From: CAZEWZ01 sp964516765
GTDB lineage: Bacteria > Bacteroidota > Bacteroidia > Flavobacteriales > UBA7430
Direction: 5' to 3'
DNA: 64,000 nucleotides
Assembly (NCBI GenBank): GCA_964516765.1
Contig: CAZEWZ010000007.1
Span: 7,094-71,093 of the forward strand
Part shown: positions 36,311-45,385 of the stretch, one piece after another
Position numbering within the stretch: the stretch's first letter is position 1
How the letters are laid out: every line of letters begins with the position of its first letter
Program-made: the position numbers and the translations under genes
The notes under the pieces: generated by a model
The model's database searches: none
The model's input: the letters and a program-made list of their open reading frames with translations, nothing else
Told to the model about the DNA's origin: nothing

Positions 36311-37480
36311 TTATCGCTTAAGCATTTTTAAGTGGGCCATATTATTGTTTTCGTCCATAATATCTACGCAATAGAATCCCTCAGGAACATCAGACAAGGA
36401 TAGGTTTGTGAAATTCGTTTCACTCATAATTATTTGCCCATTTATATTTCGAATCTTTATGCTAATAATTTTTTTGGAATGCGAAATATGTAATATATCT
36501 TTTGTGGGATTAGGATATAAAATGGGTGAAGGATAATCAATATTTGAATGGCCGACCTCGTAACAGTCTAAATTTTTATAAAGTTTTTCAGTCACAAAGT
36601 CAACCATAAGTTCTTCGAATGGCCCGCCATATTCCCATGGAACATGCCCTGCGCCTTCAAAGAGTAAATGATGAAAGTTCTCAAAATTCACATCATTGGA
36701 ATGTTCTAGTATAGCTCCTCCTCCGCATAGTTGTGGTAGTACGGATATTCCTAATGGTTGTCCACACATATATGGAACCGTTGGATCTTGGTCGCCATGG
36801 CAAGAGATAAGAAGCTTATCAAAATCACTGGTTTCAATAAAATCTAAATCGGCAATTCCTCCGGCTAAGCTTATGGCTCCACGAATTTCACTAGAAAACT
36901 CCTCATTTCCACTATCTCCATAAATACCTCCATTGTTATTAATTGCATTCAATAAGTCAGGATCTGAAATATCTTCTAGATCCATAAAAGCTACATGGAT
37001 AGCAATCACTGCACCGGCCGAATTTCCACCAAAATATATTTGGTTAGTATCAATTCTATATGGGTTTCCCTCTGTAATCGTTTTTCTGAAATAACGAACT
37101 GAAGCCCTACCATCACTTAACGCTCTTGCAACTCCATTTAATGCTCCGCTAGCAGTTACCAATTCCGTGAATGACATTAGTCTATAGGAAATAGAGGCAA
37201 CAACGTATCCTTGTTTCGAAAATTTTTCTGCCAATGAGACCATACTTGGATTTGTTCTCACACCCGCAATAAAAGATCCTCCATGAGCTAAAATAAGCAA
37301 AGGTCTATTTTCTAGTTCATCTCCTTCAGGTTCATAAATATCTACTTGTAGATTATGAACCTCTGAGTATGTTTGTGTAGAAACATTAAATTGATTGAAT
37401 ATTTCTTCCACATATCGCCCATCGCATTGGGCTTGGATAAAATATACGGGACAAAGAAAAATGATGAGTATTTTTTTCAT
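36311..37480 (-). CDS. Secreted alpha/beta-hydrolase (carboxylesterase-like) with T9SS sorting domain
   Basis: From the ATG at 37480 the 389-residue protein starts with a signal peptide (MKKILIIFLCPVYFIQAQ); the longer frame adds 26 residues with no clear role. The hydrolase fold shows the oxyanion HGGSF (residues 66-70), the nucleophile elbow GGNSAGA (Ser154), a later acid in HGDQDPTVPY and a final His in EGAGHVPW. The last about 75 residues form a type A T9SS domain (ILYPNPTKDILHIS...GFYCVDIMDENN). It should be an exported esterase or lipase-like enzyme. It lies next to the MarR/fatty-acid operon, but a functional link is only a guess. Confidence 0.85.
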   Translation of the reverse strand: MKKILIIFLCPVYFIQAQCDGRYVEEIFNQFNVSTQTYSEVHNLQVDIYEPEGDELENRPLLILAHGGSFIAGVRTNPSMVSLAEKFSKQGYVVASISYRLMSFTELVTASGALNGVARALSDGRASVRYFRKTITEGNPYRIDTNQIYFGGNSAGAVIAIHVAFMDLEDISDPDLLNAINNNGGIYGDSGNEEFSSEIRGAISLAGGIADLDFIETSDFDKLLISCHGDQDPTVPYMCGQPLGISVLPQLCGGGAILEHSNDVNFENFHHLLFEGAGHVPWEYGGPFEELMVDFVTEKLYKNLDCYEVGHSNIDYPSPILYPNPTKDILHISHSKKIISIKIRNINGQIIMSETNFTNLSLSDVPEGFYCVDIMDENNNMAHLKMLKR

Positions 37481-37781
37481 ATTTATTAAATTAATTTGCA
37501 AAAAATTAACGTAAAAAAATAAGAATTTGCGACGTTTTTTGTTGAAAGTCAAGATCATCTTAATTGAGCCATCAAATAATATATATATATATATTCTACT
37601 ATAAAAGTTATATTTATTTAATATAATTTAAAAATATTTAATATTGATGTTTTTTGAGAGAATTAAACTAAAAAATATTTTGCAAAAATTAAAATAAAGA
37701 CAGCGCCTAGATTCCGTGGTTTTTTCTTGTGACCAGTAATACGGTATGATATTTGAACAATTGGTTAAAGAAATAAGCTAT
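37481..37781. other. A+T-rich divergent intergenic region
   Basis: This is the 301-base spacer between the esterase gene and the small secreted protein gene. It holds a (AT)n run near 37580-37597 and many A/T tracts. No exact TAnnTTTG box, strong hairpin or RNA gene was seen. It presumably contains two divergent promoters that cannot be placed by eye. Confidence 0.4.
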
Positions 37782-38348
37782 ATGAAAAATATCTTTGCTA
37801 TTGTAACTTTGTTTTCTACCTTCATTATCTCAGCACAACCCTCAGATACTATAGAAATCCCAAATTCTTATTGCGATTCTATTGTATTAAATCCTATACT
37901 TCCATTGTATGGAAATTTGGAAGATGATTTCCTCTTAGTGGGACTAGAAACATACTTTACTGACTACTCAATTTCTTATGCGGGTTTAATGCTCGTAAAC
38001 TATTTAGGTGACACTATTGCAATTGAAACCCTCAACTCTGCCGGTAATGTATATTCCATAGGACCTAATATGTCAGAAGAGAGACAATTAATGTTGATGG
38101 AAGATTTAGTGTTTCCTTTCACGGGAGAATTGTGTATAGTTGAAGGTTTATTTGCGGGAAATCCCAATATCGTTTGTTCTTATCCAGTAAATTGGAATTT
38201 TCTTGGATTAAACGAAATGCAGAATAAACCTAGGAAACTCATAAAAATGATTGATGTTTTAGGGAATGAGAAAGAAAATCATCAGTCAGGAAAAATCTTA
38301 TTCTACCTTTATGATAATGGGGAAAGTAGGAAGCGTTACAAAATATAA
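37782..38348 (+). CDS. Small secreted protein of unknown function with a short DVLG...LFYLYDNG tail
   Basis: I do not recognise the main domain. The ATG at 37782 gives a signal peptide (MKNIFAIVTLFSTFIISAQ), and the protein is 188 residues; an ATG 12 codons upstream is less suitable. The mature part is beta-rich and has three cysteines (SYCDS, GELCIVEG, NIVCSYP). The C-terminal 37 residues contain LIKMIDVLGNE and KILFYLYDNGESRKRYKI. From memory, a similar short tail ending in LFYIYDDGTVEK recurs on unrelated secreted proteins of marine Flavobacteriales and could be a reduced sorting or anchoring signal. This is recollection, not a search. Confidence 0.6.
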   Translation: MKNIFAIVTLFSTFIISAQPSDTIEIPNSYCDSIVLNPILPLYGNLEDDFLLVGLETYFTDYSISYAGLMLVNYLGDTIAIETLNSAGNVYSIGPNMSEERQLMLMEDLVFPFTGELCIVEGLFAGNPNIVCSYPVNWNFLGLNEMQNKPRKLIKMIDVLGNEKENHQSGKILFYLYDNGESRKRYKI

Positions 38349-38369
38349 TTTGAGTGTATTTTTTGATAA

Positions 38370-38409
38370 AAAATAAAAAAGCCATACGATTCAAATGACT
38401 TTTTATTTT
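38370..38409. terminator. Terminator-like hairpin between convergent genes
   Basis: An A-rich arm with GCCAT pairs with ATGAC and a T-rich arm, with one mismatch and one bulged A. It lies 21 bases after the small secreted protein gene and 34 bases before the end of the acyl-CoA ligase gene. It could terminate both. Confidence 0.55.
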
Positions 38410-38443
38410 GAGATAGCCTCTGGGATATTAAAAGTAAAATCTC

Positions 38444-40213
38444 TTAACCATAAATCTCATTGAATTCTTTTTGATATTTAGCTAGAATTGGTTTTCTTTT
38501 TAACTTAAGAGTGGCAGTCAATTCTCCTCCGTCTACAGTCCAGGCTTCCTTCATAAGAACAAATTTCTTTACTCTTTCAAATTGCGCAAATTGCTCATTA
38601 AAATACGCTATTTCTTTCTCATACTTTTTTAGTACTTCAGGATTTTTAGTCATCTCTGCATTAGTACTATAAGGCATATTATGGATATTGCACCATACCT
38701 GTAATGATGTAAAATCGGGAACAATAAATGCACTAGTCATTTTTTGTCCTTCGCCCAAAATCATTATTTGTTCTATAATTCGGGATTCTTTGAACTTGTT
38801 TTCCATTACCTGTGGAGCAATATATTTCCCGCCAGAAGTTTTGAATATTTCTTTTTTACGGTCTGTAATTTTTAAATACATTCCATCTACGAGAGTTCCA
38901 ATATCTCCTGTTGCAAACCAGCCTTTGTCGTCTAATACTTCGGCAGTCAGCTTAGGCTTATTGTAATAGCCCATCATTACATTGGGTCCTTTGCAAAATA
39001 TTTCTCCATCATCTCCAAATTTAACTTTTACACCTTCCATTATTTTTCCAACTGTGCCATAGTATTTCCCGCCAGCAGCCGGAGTGTTTACAGAAATTAC
39101 TGGAGATGTTTCGGAAAGTCCATAGCCTTCAAAAATTGGCATCTTCGCTGCAGTAAATACTCTAGCTAAACGGGGTTGAAGTGCAGCTGCACCAGAGAAA
39201 ATAAATTTCATATTCCCTCCCACAGCATCTCTCCATTTATTAAAGATTAGCTTATTGGCTAAGTTCAATTGAACTTCGTAAAACCAACCATTCTTGCCGT
39301 CTAATTCATGCCGTAACCCCAGATTTAGCGCCCAGAAAAAGAGCGATTTTTTAATACCTGTAGCTTCAGATCCTTTCCCCACAATTTTATCATATACCTT
39401 TTCCAAAAGACGAGGCACAGTTGGCATAATACTTGGTTTAATTTCTTTTAAATTTTCTCCAATTTGTTCAATACTTTCAGCATAATAAATAGAGGTTCCT
39501 CTGTAGAGATAAAAATATTCTACTACCCGTTCAAATACATGACATAGGGGAAGAAAACTAATAGCCCTGTCTGTATCTTGAATTGGAAGAGCATCTTTTA
39601 ATCCAATAAATTGAGAGAATAAGTTGTCGTGCGAAAGCATAACACCTTTTGGATTTCCGGTTGTACCTGAGGTGTATATGAGGGTAAAAAGGTCGGATGA
39701 CTTCACTTCCAATTGAATGGCTTTCATTTTTGATGCTTGCGGATTGGCTTGACCATCTTGCATGATATTATGCCAGTCTTTGGCATTCTCAATTTCATCA
39801 AAGGCATAAATAGCCTCAAGCGATTTTACTCTATCCAAAAGCATGTGTACCTTGTCAAATATTTCTTGTGATCCAACAATTAATATCTTTACCTGAGCGT
39901 CATTTAAAATATACTCATAGTCTGATGTAGTTATATTTGGGTAAATCGGAACATTGATGGCTCCAATCTTATTAATCCCCATGTCTGCGATGCTCCATTC
40001 TGGTCTGTTATCAGAGACCACAGAGATTTTATCACCACGAGTAATACCTATGTTGAGTAAACCATAACCTAAATTATCAGTCATAGAGACATATTCCTTT
40101 GCTGAATAGGTACGCCAAAAACCATTTTCTTTTCCAGCTAGCACATCAGGTTTGTTATAATTCTGTTGTGTAAATTCTGCCAATTCAAAAATTCGAGTAG
40201 GTTTCGATTTCAT
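38444..40213 (-). CDS. Long-chain-fatty-acid--CoA ligase (AMP-binding)
   Basis: This adenylate-forming enzyme activates fatty acids to acyl-CoA for degradation or lipid synthesis. The 589 residues contain the P-loop YTSGTTGNPKGVMLSH, the A5-type motif FEGYGLSETSP, GWFATGDIGTLVDG and the C-terminal DRKKEIFKTSGGKYIAP, with Lys residues near the end (LKLKRKPILAKY). It belongs to the FAA1/FadD15 group used widely in Bacteroidota. Its position 3 kb from the beta-oxidation operon suggests a shared role in fatty-acid use, although it has its own promoter (40250-40281). Confidence 0.93.
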   Translation of the reverse strand: MKSKPTRIFELAEFTQQNYNKPDVLAGKENGFWRTYSAKEYVSMTDNLGYGLLNIGITRGDKISVVSDNRPEWSIADMGINKIGAINVPIYPNITTSDYEYILNDAQVKILIVGSQEIFDKVHMLLDRVKSLEAIYAFDEIENAKDWHNIMQDGQANPQASKMKAIQLEVKSSDLFTLIYTSGTTGNPKGVMLSHDNLFSQFIGLKDALPIQDTDRAISFLPLCHVFERVVEYFYLYRGTSIYYAESIEQIGENLKEIKPSIMPTVPRLLEKVYDKIVGKGSEATGIKKSLFFWALNLGLRHELDGKNGWFYEVQLNLANKLIFNKWRDAVGGNMKFIFSGAAALQPRLARVFTAAKMPIFEGYGLSETSPVISVNTPAAGGKYYGTVGKIMEGVKVKFGDDGEIFCKGPNVMMGYYNKPKLTAEVLDDKGWFATGDIGTLVDGMYLKITDRKKEIFKTSGGKYIAPQVMENKFKESRIIEQIMILGEGQKMTSAFIVPDFTSLQVWCNIHNMPYSTNAEMTKNPEVLKKYEKEIAYFNEQFAQFERVKKFVLMKEAWTVDGGELTATLKLKRKPILAKYQKEFNEIYG

Positions 40214-40249
40214 AATACTTCTTTAAAATAAGGTTTCATAAATATATTT

Positions 40250-40281
40250 CAAATCTAATAAAATTATCGGCAATTTAGCAA
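40250..40281 (-). promoter_or_regulatory. Bacteroidota-type promoter for the acyl-CoA ligase gene
   Basis: On the minus strand TTG (40281-40279) and TAGATTTG (40257-40250) are separated by 21 bases, within the spacing known for Flavobacterium promoters. The predicted leader to the ATG at 40213 is about 30 bases. Confidence 0.55.
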
Positions 40282-40291
40282 TTGGATTTTT

Positions 40292-40322
40292 TTTGAACTC
40301 TAACTTTGAAAACTTACATTTG
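40292..40322 (+). promoter_or_regulatory. Bacteroidota-type promoter for recG
   Basis: TTTG (40292-40295), 19 bases, then TACATTTG (40315-40322): both elements of the Bacteroidota promoter at ideal spacing. A second -7-like box, TAACTTTG, overlaps at 40301-40308. The recG ATG follows 13 bases after the -7 box. Confidence 0.6.
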
Positions 40323-40335
40323 ATAAAATTTACAC

Positions 40336-42447
40336 ATGTCTCAGAATCCGCACAAGCTCGATACACCAATCGAATTTCTTAAAGGAGTTGGACCTCAGCG
40401 AGCCGATCTTTTAAAAAAAGAATTGCAGATATTTAGATACCGAGATCTACTCGAATTATATCCCTTTAGATACATAGATAAAACTCAATTTCATAATATT
40501 TCAGAGCTCAGTGCCGACCTAATTGATCTTCAAATTATGGGAAAGATTATCCGAATCAGTGAAGAAGGAGTAGGTAGGAAAAAAAGATTGAAAGCTATAT
40601 TTGAAGACAAGACTTCTTCTATGGAGTTGGTTTGGTTTAAGGGAGTAACTTGGGTCAAGAAATCTCTTAATTTAAATGAAGAGATTGTCATTTTTGGTAA
40701 ACCAACTTTATATAAGGGTATATATAGTATTTCCCATCCAGAAATTGAAACCTTGGAAGCTCATCAAGCAAGTTTGGTTACTGCTATGCAGGGCGTATAT
40801 CCTTCGACTGAAAAATTAACTTCACGATTTCTTCACTCCAAAGGTCTTGTTAAGTTAATTAAAGAGCTTTTAATTCAAGTAAGCCCCTTTATATCAGAGA
40901 CACTGTCCTTGAATATTCGAAATGAATACAAACTTATGTCCAAGAAAGATGCGCTAATGAATGTGCATTTCCCTAAATCAGAAAATGATTTATTCCAAGC
41001 CCAACGAAGACTGAAGTTTGAAGAATTTTTCTTTCTTCAGTTGTCTATGTTAAAAATGAAGCTTCATAAAAAGAAGACTTTTATTTCTTATCCTTTTAAG
41101 GACATTGGAAAGTATTTTAATGAATTTTACAATAAACAATTGCCTTTTGAATTGACGGGGGCACAGAAGAGAGTTCTAAAAGAAATTCGATTAGATGTGG
41201 CCACCGGAAAGCAGATGAATAGATTGGTTCAGGGAGATGTTGGCTCAGGGAAAACGATAGTTGCTCTAATGGCAATGCTAATGGCCAAGGATAATGGTTT
41301 TCAGTCATGTTTGATGGTGCCAACAGAAATTTTAGCTACTCAGCATTACCATGGATTACATCATATGGTGGATGCATTAGGGTTGAAAATGGCCTTACTT
41401 TCAGGCTCATCAAAGGTGGCTCAGAGAAGAGTTATTCACGAAGCTTTAGAATCTGGAGAATTAGATATTTTAGTCGGTACACATGCGCTGTTGGAAGATA
41501 AGGTACGTTATCAAAATTTGGGATTAGCCATTATCGATGAGCAGCATCGTTTTGGTGTATCTCAAAGGTCTAAAATGTGGAATAAAAACCTTAGACCACC
41601 TCATATTTTAGTGATGACAGCTACTCCAATCCCCAGAACTCTTGCCATGACGGTATATGGAGATTTAGATGTCTCTGTTATTGATGAGTTACCACCGGGA
41701 AGAAAACCGATAACTACCTTGCATAAAACAGACCAACATCGGTTATCTATGTTTCATTTTTTGAAACAAGAAATTGAAAAGGGAAGGCAAGTGTACATAG
41801 TATATCCATTAATTGACGAGAGTAAAACTCTAGATTATAAAGATTTGATAGACGGATTTGAAGGAGTTTGTAGACATTTTCCAAAACCTAAATATCAAGT
41901 TTCTGTAGTGCACGGTCGCATGAAATCGGGAGATAAAGAAGCTGAAATGTCAAGATTTGTAAAAGGAGAAACAAATATCATGGTAGCCACTACGGTTATT
42001 GAGGTTGGCGTCAATGTGCCCAATGCTTCTGTGATGGTCATTGAGTCTTCCGAACGGTTTGGCCTTTCTCAATTACACCAGTTAAGAGGTCGAGTAGGTA
42101 GAGGTGGTGAGCAGTCTTATTGTATTTTGATGAGCGGGCAGAAATTAAGCTCAGATGCGAAGACTCGCCTTAAGACTATGGTAAAAACTCAAAATGGTTT
42201 TGAAATTGCAGACGCGGATCTTAAACTTAGGGGTCCAGGAGACATGATGGGAACAAGACAAAGTGGTCTTTTGGAGTTGAAGCTAGGTGATTTATTGAAA
42301 GATTCACAAATTCTTCAATATGCTCGAAAAATAGCTCTAGCTCTTCTAGAATCTGATCCAGAAATGAAAAAAGAGCAAAATATTCCTATCTTTAAAGAGT
42401 ATATGAGAGCTCACCACAAAAAAATTTCTTGGAGCAACATATCTTAA
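40336..42447 (+). CDS. recG: ATP-dependent DNA helicase RecG
   Basis: RecG reverses stalled replication forks and branch-migrates Holliday junctions. The 703-residue protein has an N-terminal wedge/OB-fold domain (about residues 1-220) followed by the SF2 helicase core: Walker A GDVGSGKT, DEQHRFG (motif II), TATPIPRT (motif III), the VVHGRMKSGDKEAEM region, TTVIEVGVNVPNA and QLRGRVGRG (motif VI). Length and order match the family. It stands alone with its own promoter and precedes maeB by about 80 bases; ruvA, another Holliday-junction protein, is two genes away. Confidence 0.96.
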   Translation: MSQNPHKLDTPIEFLKGVGPQRADLLKKELQIFRYRDLLELYPFRYIDKTQFHNISELSADLIDLQIMGKIIRISEEGVGRKKRLKAIFEDKTSSMELVWFKGVTWVKKSLNLNEEIVIFGKPTLYKGIYSISHPEIETLEAHQASLVTAMQGVYPSTEKLTSRFLHSKGLVKLIKELLIQVSPFISETLSLNIRNEYKLMSKKDALMNVHFPKSENDLFQAQRRLKFEEFFFLQLSMLKMKLHKKKTFISYPFKDIGKYFNEFYNKQLPFELTGAQKRVLKEIRLDVATGKQMNRLVQGDVGSGKTIVALMAMLMAKDNGFQSCLMVPTEILATQHYHGLHHMVDALGLKMALLSGSSKVAQRRVIHEALESGELDILVGTHALLEDKVRYQNLGLAIIDEQHRFGVSQRSKMWNKNLRPPHILVMTATPIPRTLAMTVYGDLDVSVIDELPPGRKPITTLHKTDQHRLSMFHFLKQEIEKGRQVYIVYPLIDESKTLDYKDLIDGFEGVCRHFPKPKYQVSVVHGRMKSGDKEAEMSRFVKGETNIMVATTVIEVGVNVPNASVMVIESSERFGLSQLHQLRGRVGRGGEQSYCILMSGQKLSSDAKTRLKTMVKTQNGFEIADADLKLRGPGDMMGTRQSGLLELKLGDLLKDSQILQYARKIALALLESDPEMKKEQNIPIFKEYMRAHHKKISWSNIS

Positions 42448-42527
42448 ATAATAGCTAATTTTCAATCTTTAATTTTTATCCTGACATTTCCATTTTGTAT
42501 GTTTGTATGTTAAATGCATTTGATCAT

Positions 42528-44804
42528 ATGGTAAAGATTAGAAGACAAGAGGCTTTGGATTTTCATTCAGAAGGTAGGCCTGGTAAAATAGAGGTGGTAC
42601 CCACAAAAAGTACAATCTCTCAACGAGATTTATCTTTGGCATATTCTCCTGGTGTTGCTGAACCATGTATTAAGATTTCTGAGAAAATAGATGACGTATA
42701 CAAGTATACTGCTAAGGGAAATCTAGTGGCAGTTATTTCCAACGGAAGTGCTGTATTAGGTCTTGGTAATATTGGTCCTGAAGCTTCCAAGCCTGTGATG
42801 GAAGGAAAGGGACTTTTGTTTAAGATTTATGCAGATATTGATGTCTTCGATATTGAGGTAGATGCCTCTGATGTAGATACTTTCGTAGCCACTGTAAAAG
42901 CTATCTCTCCTACATTCGGGGGTATTAATCTTGAGGATATAAAGGCTCCAGAGTGTTTTGAAATCGAACGTCGACTAAAGGAAGAATTGAATATTCCTGT
43001 CATGCACGATGACCAACATGGAACAGCTATTATTTCTGGCGCAGCCTTATTAAATGCATTAGAAATTGTAGAAAAAGACATTGATAAAGTTCAAGTAGTT
43101 TTCAATGGAGCTGGAGCAGCTGCTATTTCATGTACTAAGTTATATTTGAGCTTGGGAGTTCGTTGCGAAAATATTGTGATGTGCGATAGTCGTGGTGTAA
43201 TTAGAGCGGATAGACCTGATTTAAAAGGGATAAAAAAAGAATTTTCCACACAAAGAGATTTGAATGACTTAAGTGATGCTCTTAATAATGCTGATGTGTT
43301 TGTGGGCTTATCAAAAGGAAATATAGTCAGTGCAGAGATGTTAAAGACCATGGCCAATCAGCCCATCGTCTTTGCTATGGCCAATCCAGATCCAGAAATT
43401 TCTTATGCCAAAGCCATTACTGCTCGTAAAGATATTATTTTTGCCACTGGCCGATCTGACTATCCCAATCAAGTCAATAATGTACTTGGTTTTCCTTATA
43501 TTTTTAGAGGAGCACTTGATGTTCGCGCCACTCAAATCAATGAGTCGATGAAAATTGCTGCAGTCAATGCCATTGCTGAATTGACGAAAGAACAGGTTCC
43601 TGAAGATGTGAATATCACTTACGGAGAAACTAATATCACCTTTGGTCCCGATTATATTATCCCTAAACCAAATGATCCACGTTTGATATCGAGTGTAGCC
43701 CCAGCAGTAGCCAAGGCTGCTATAGATTCTGGTGTTGCAAAAATAAAAATTGATGATTGGGATGCATATGAGGTTTCTTTGATGAAACGTGTTGGAAGAG
43801 ACAATAAGTTTTTGCGGAATGTAACCACACGAGCCAAGAGAAATCCTAAGCGAATTGTCTTTGCTGAGGCAGATCATTACAATGTATTGAAAGCTGCGCA
43901 AATTATAAAGGATGAGATGATAGGCACTCCGGTACTTCTTGGTCGAATCGATAAGATTCAACTACTCATAGATGAGAACGGTTTTGATTTTGAGGGAGTG
44001 GAAATCATCGATCCTAAATCAGATGAAATGGTGGAAAAACTTCATGTTTATGGAGATATACTTTGGGAGAAAAAATCCAGAGATGGTTATACTCAATATG
44101 AAGCTCGACGGAAAATGCGTGAGAGAAATTATTTTGGCGCCATGATGGTGGAACTCGGAGATGCCGATGCGATGATTTCAGGATTTTCAAGGAATTATCC
44201 CGAAACTATTCGACCAGCACTTCAAATCGTGGGAACTGCAAAGGGGGTTACTAAAGTCGCCGGTTTATTTGTAATCATGACCAGTAATGGCCCAATGTTT
44301 TTTGCAGACACTACAATCAATGTAAATCCAAATGCCGAGGAGTTAGCAGATATTGCAGAACTTACTGCAGATTCTGTTCTTAGTATGGGAATCAAGCCCA
44401 TATTAGCCATGCTTGCGTATTCCAATTTTGGTTCCACAAATGATGCACATTCTAAAAAAGTAAGACAAGCAGTAGATATTCTTCACCGTAGAAGGCCAGA
44501 CCTTACAGTAGATGGCGAAGTTCAGGCCAATTTTGCCGTTAATAAAGATTCTTTTTCTGAGAAATTTCCTTTTTCTAGATTAAAAGACAAACAAGTAAAT
44601 GTGGTAATATTTCCGAACTTAGAATCAGGGAATATCTCTTATAAATTACTTCAAGAATTGGCTGGATTTGAAACTATAGGCCCAATTTTAATTGGGCTCA
44701 AGAAAACTATTCATATTCTTCAACTTGGAGCTAGTGTAAAAGAAATTATAAATATGTCAACTTTGGCTGTGGCTGACGCACATTCTAAAATCCTCAAAAA
44801 ATGA
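42528..44804 (+). CDS. maeB: NADP-dependent malic enzyme, MaeB type with phosphotransacetylase domain
   Basis: The enzyme decarboxylates malate to pyruvate with NADP. The start at 42528 (MVKIRRQEALDFHSEGRPGKIEV) fits the family; in-frame ATGs at 42495 and 42507 are alternatives. The N-terminal malic-enzyme part (about residues 1-410) has SPGVAEPC, NGSAVLGLGNIGP, MHDDQHGTA and VFNGAGAAAISC. The C-terminal about 330 residues resemble phosphotransacetylase (AEADHYNVLKAAQ, SGFSRNYPETIRPALQIVG). This second domain usually acts as an acetyl-CoA-sensing regulatory part. Its stop overlaps the ruvA start by four bases (ATGA). Confidence 0.95.
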   Translation: MVKIRRQEALDFHSEGRPGKIEVVPTKSTISQRDLSLAYSPGVAEPCIKISEKIDDVYKYTAKGNLVAVISNGSAVLGLGNIGPEASKPVMEGKGLLFKIYADIDVFDIEVDASDVDTFVATVKAISPTFGGINLEDIKAPECFEIERRLKEELNIPVMHDDQHGTAIISGAALLNALEIVEKDIDKVQVVFNGAGAAAISCTKLYLSLGVRCENIVMCDSRGVIRADRPDLKGIKKEFSTQRDLNDLSDALNNADVFVGLSKGNIVSAEMLKTMANQPIVFAMANPDPEISYAKAITARKDIIFATGRSDYPNQVNNVLGFPYIFRGALDVRATQINESMKIAAVNAIAELTKEQVPEDVNITYGETNITFGPDYIIPKPNDPRLISSVAPAVAKAAIDSGVAKIKIDDWDAYEVSLMKRVGRDNKFLRNVTTRAKRNPKRIVFAEADHYNVLKAAQIIKDEMIGTPVLLGRIDKIQLLIDENGFDFEGVEIIDPKSDEMVEKLHVYGDILWEKKSRDGYTQYEARRKMRERNYFGAMMVELGDADAMISGFSRNYPETIRPALQIVGTAKGVTKVAGLFVIMTSNGPMFFADTTINVNPNAEELADIAELTADSVLSMGIKPILAMLAYSNFGSTNDAHSKKVRQAVDILHRRRPDLTVDGEVQANFAVNKDSFSEKFPFSRLKDKQVNVVIFPNLESGNISYKLLQELAGFETIGPILIGLKKTIHILQLGASVKEIINMSTLAVADAHSKILKK

Positions 44805-45382
44805 TTACACATATTCAAGGGAGATTGGTGGAGCTAAATCCAGCATATGCCGTAATAGATTGCAATGGAGTAGGATATATTCTACATATTTCTTTAAATA
44901 CTTATTCTGAATTGGGGGACTCCGAATCCTGTAAATTATTTTCTTACTTAGTAGTTAAAGAAGATTCCCAAACTCTGTATGGATTTTTTACAAAATTGGA
45001 AAGAAAGGTTTTTGGAATGCTTATTTCAGTTTCTGGAGTTGGTGCTTCGACCGGTCGAGTGATTTTGTCTTCGATGAGGTCTGAACAAATTAGAGACGCT
45101 ATTGTACAAGAAGATGTTGCTATGATTCAGTCTGTTAAGGGAATTGGAGCCAAAACAGCACAGCGAATAATTTTAGATCTAAAAGATAAAATGCTCAAGG
45201 CATTTGATGACATTGAAATAACTCTCAAATCAGGCAATAGAAATCGAGAGGAAGCGTTATCTGCACTAGAGGTGTTGGGCTTTCCATCTAAGTCAGTGCA
45301 TAAGCTGGTGGACAAACTTCTGGAAAAAGACCCGCATCTAGAGGTGGAAGAGCTTGTAAAGCAAGCGTTAAAGAATTTGTAG
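44801..45382 (+). CDS. ruvA: Holliday junction DNA helicase subunit RuvA
   Basis: RuvA binds four-way DNA junctions as a tetramer and directs RuvB. The 193-residue protein has the N-terminal OB domain (MITHIQGRLVELNPAYAVIDCNGVGYILH), the two helix-hairpin-helix motifs (LISVSGVGASTGRVILS, IQSVKGIGAKTAQRIILDL) and the C-terminal RuvB-binding domain (EEALSALEVLGFP). It overlaps maeB by four bases and is three bases from sprA, so the three are likely co-transcribed, an order I recall from other Flavobacteriia. Confidence 0.96.
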   Translation: MITHIQGRLVELNPAYAVIDCNGVGYILHISLNTYSELGDSESCKLFSYLVVKEDSQTLYGFFTKLERKVFGMLISVSGVGASTGRVILSSMRSEQIRDAIVQEDVAMIQSVKGIGAKTAQRIILDLKDKMLKAFDDIEITLKSGNRNREEALSALEVLGFPSKSVHKLVDKLLEKDPHLEVEELVKQALKNL

Positions 45383-45385
45383 TCA

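Noticed and set aside
37580..37597. (AT)n run as a functional repeat
   Set aside because: It is a short simple repeat in a very A+T-rich spacer, with no further structure, and is probably only low complexity.
43341..43961. 206-residue open frame on the minus strand inside maeB
   Set aside because: It lies wholly antisense to a conserved, motif-complete malic enzyme gene, and its product is low-complexity Ile/Ser/Tyr-rich with no recognisable domain. It is a shadow of the maeB codon pattern.
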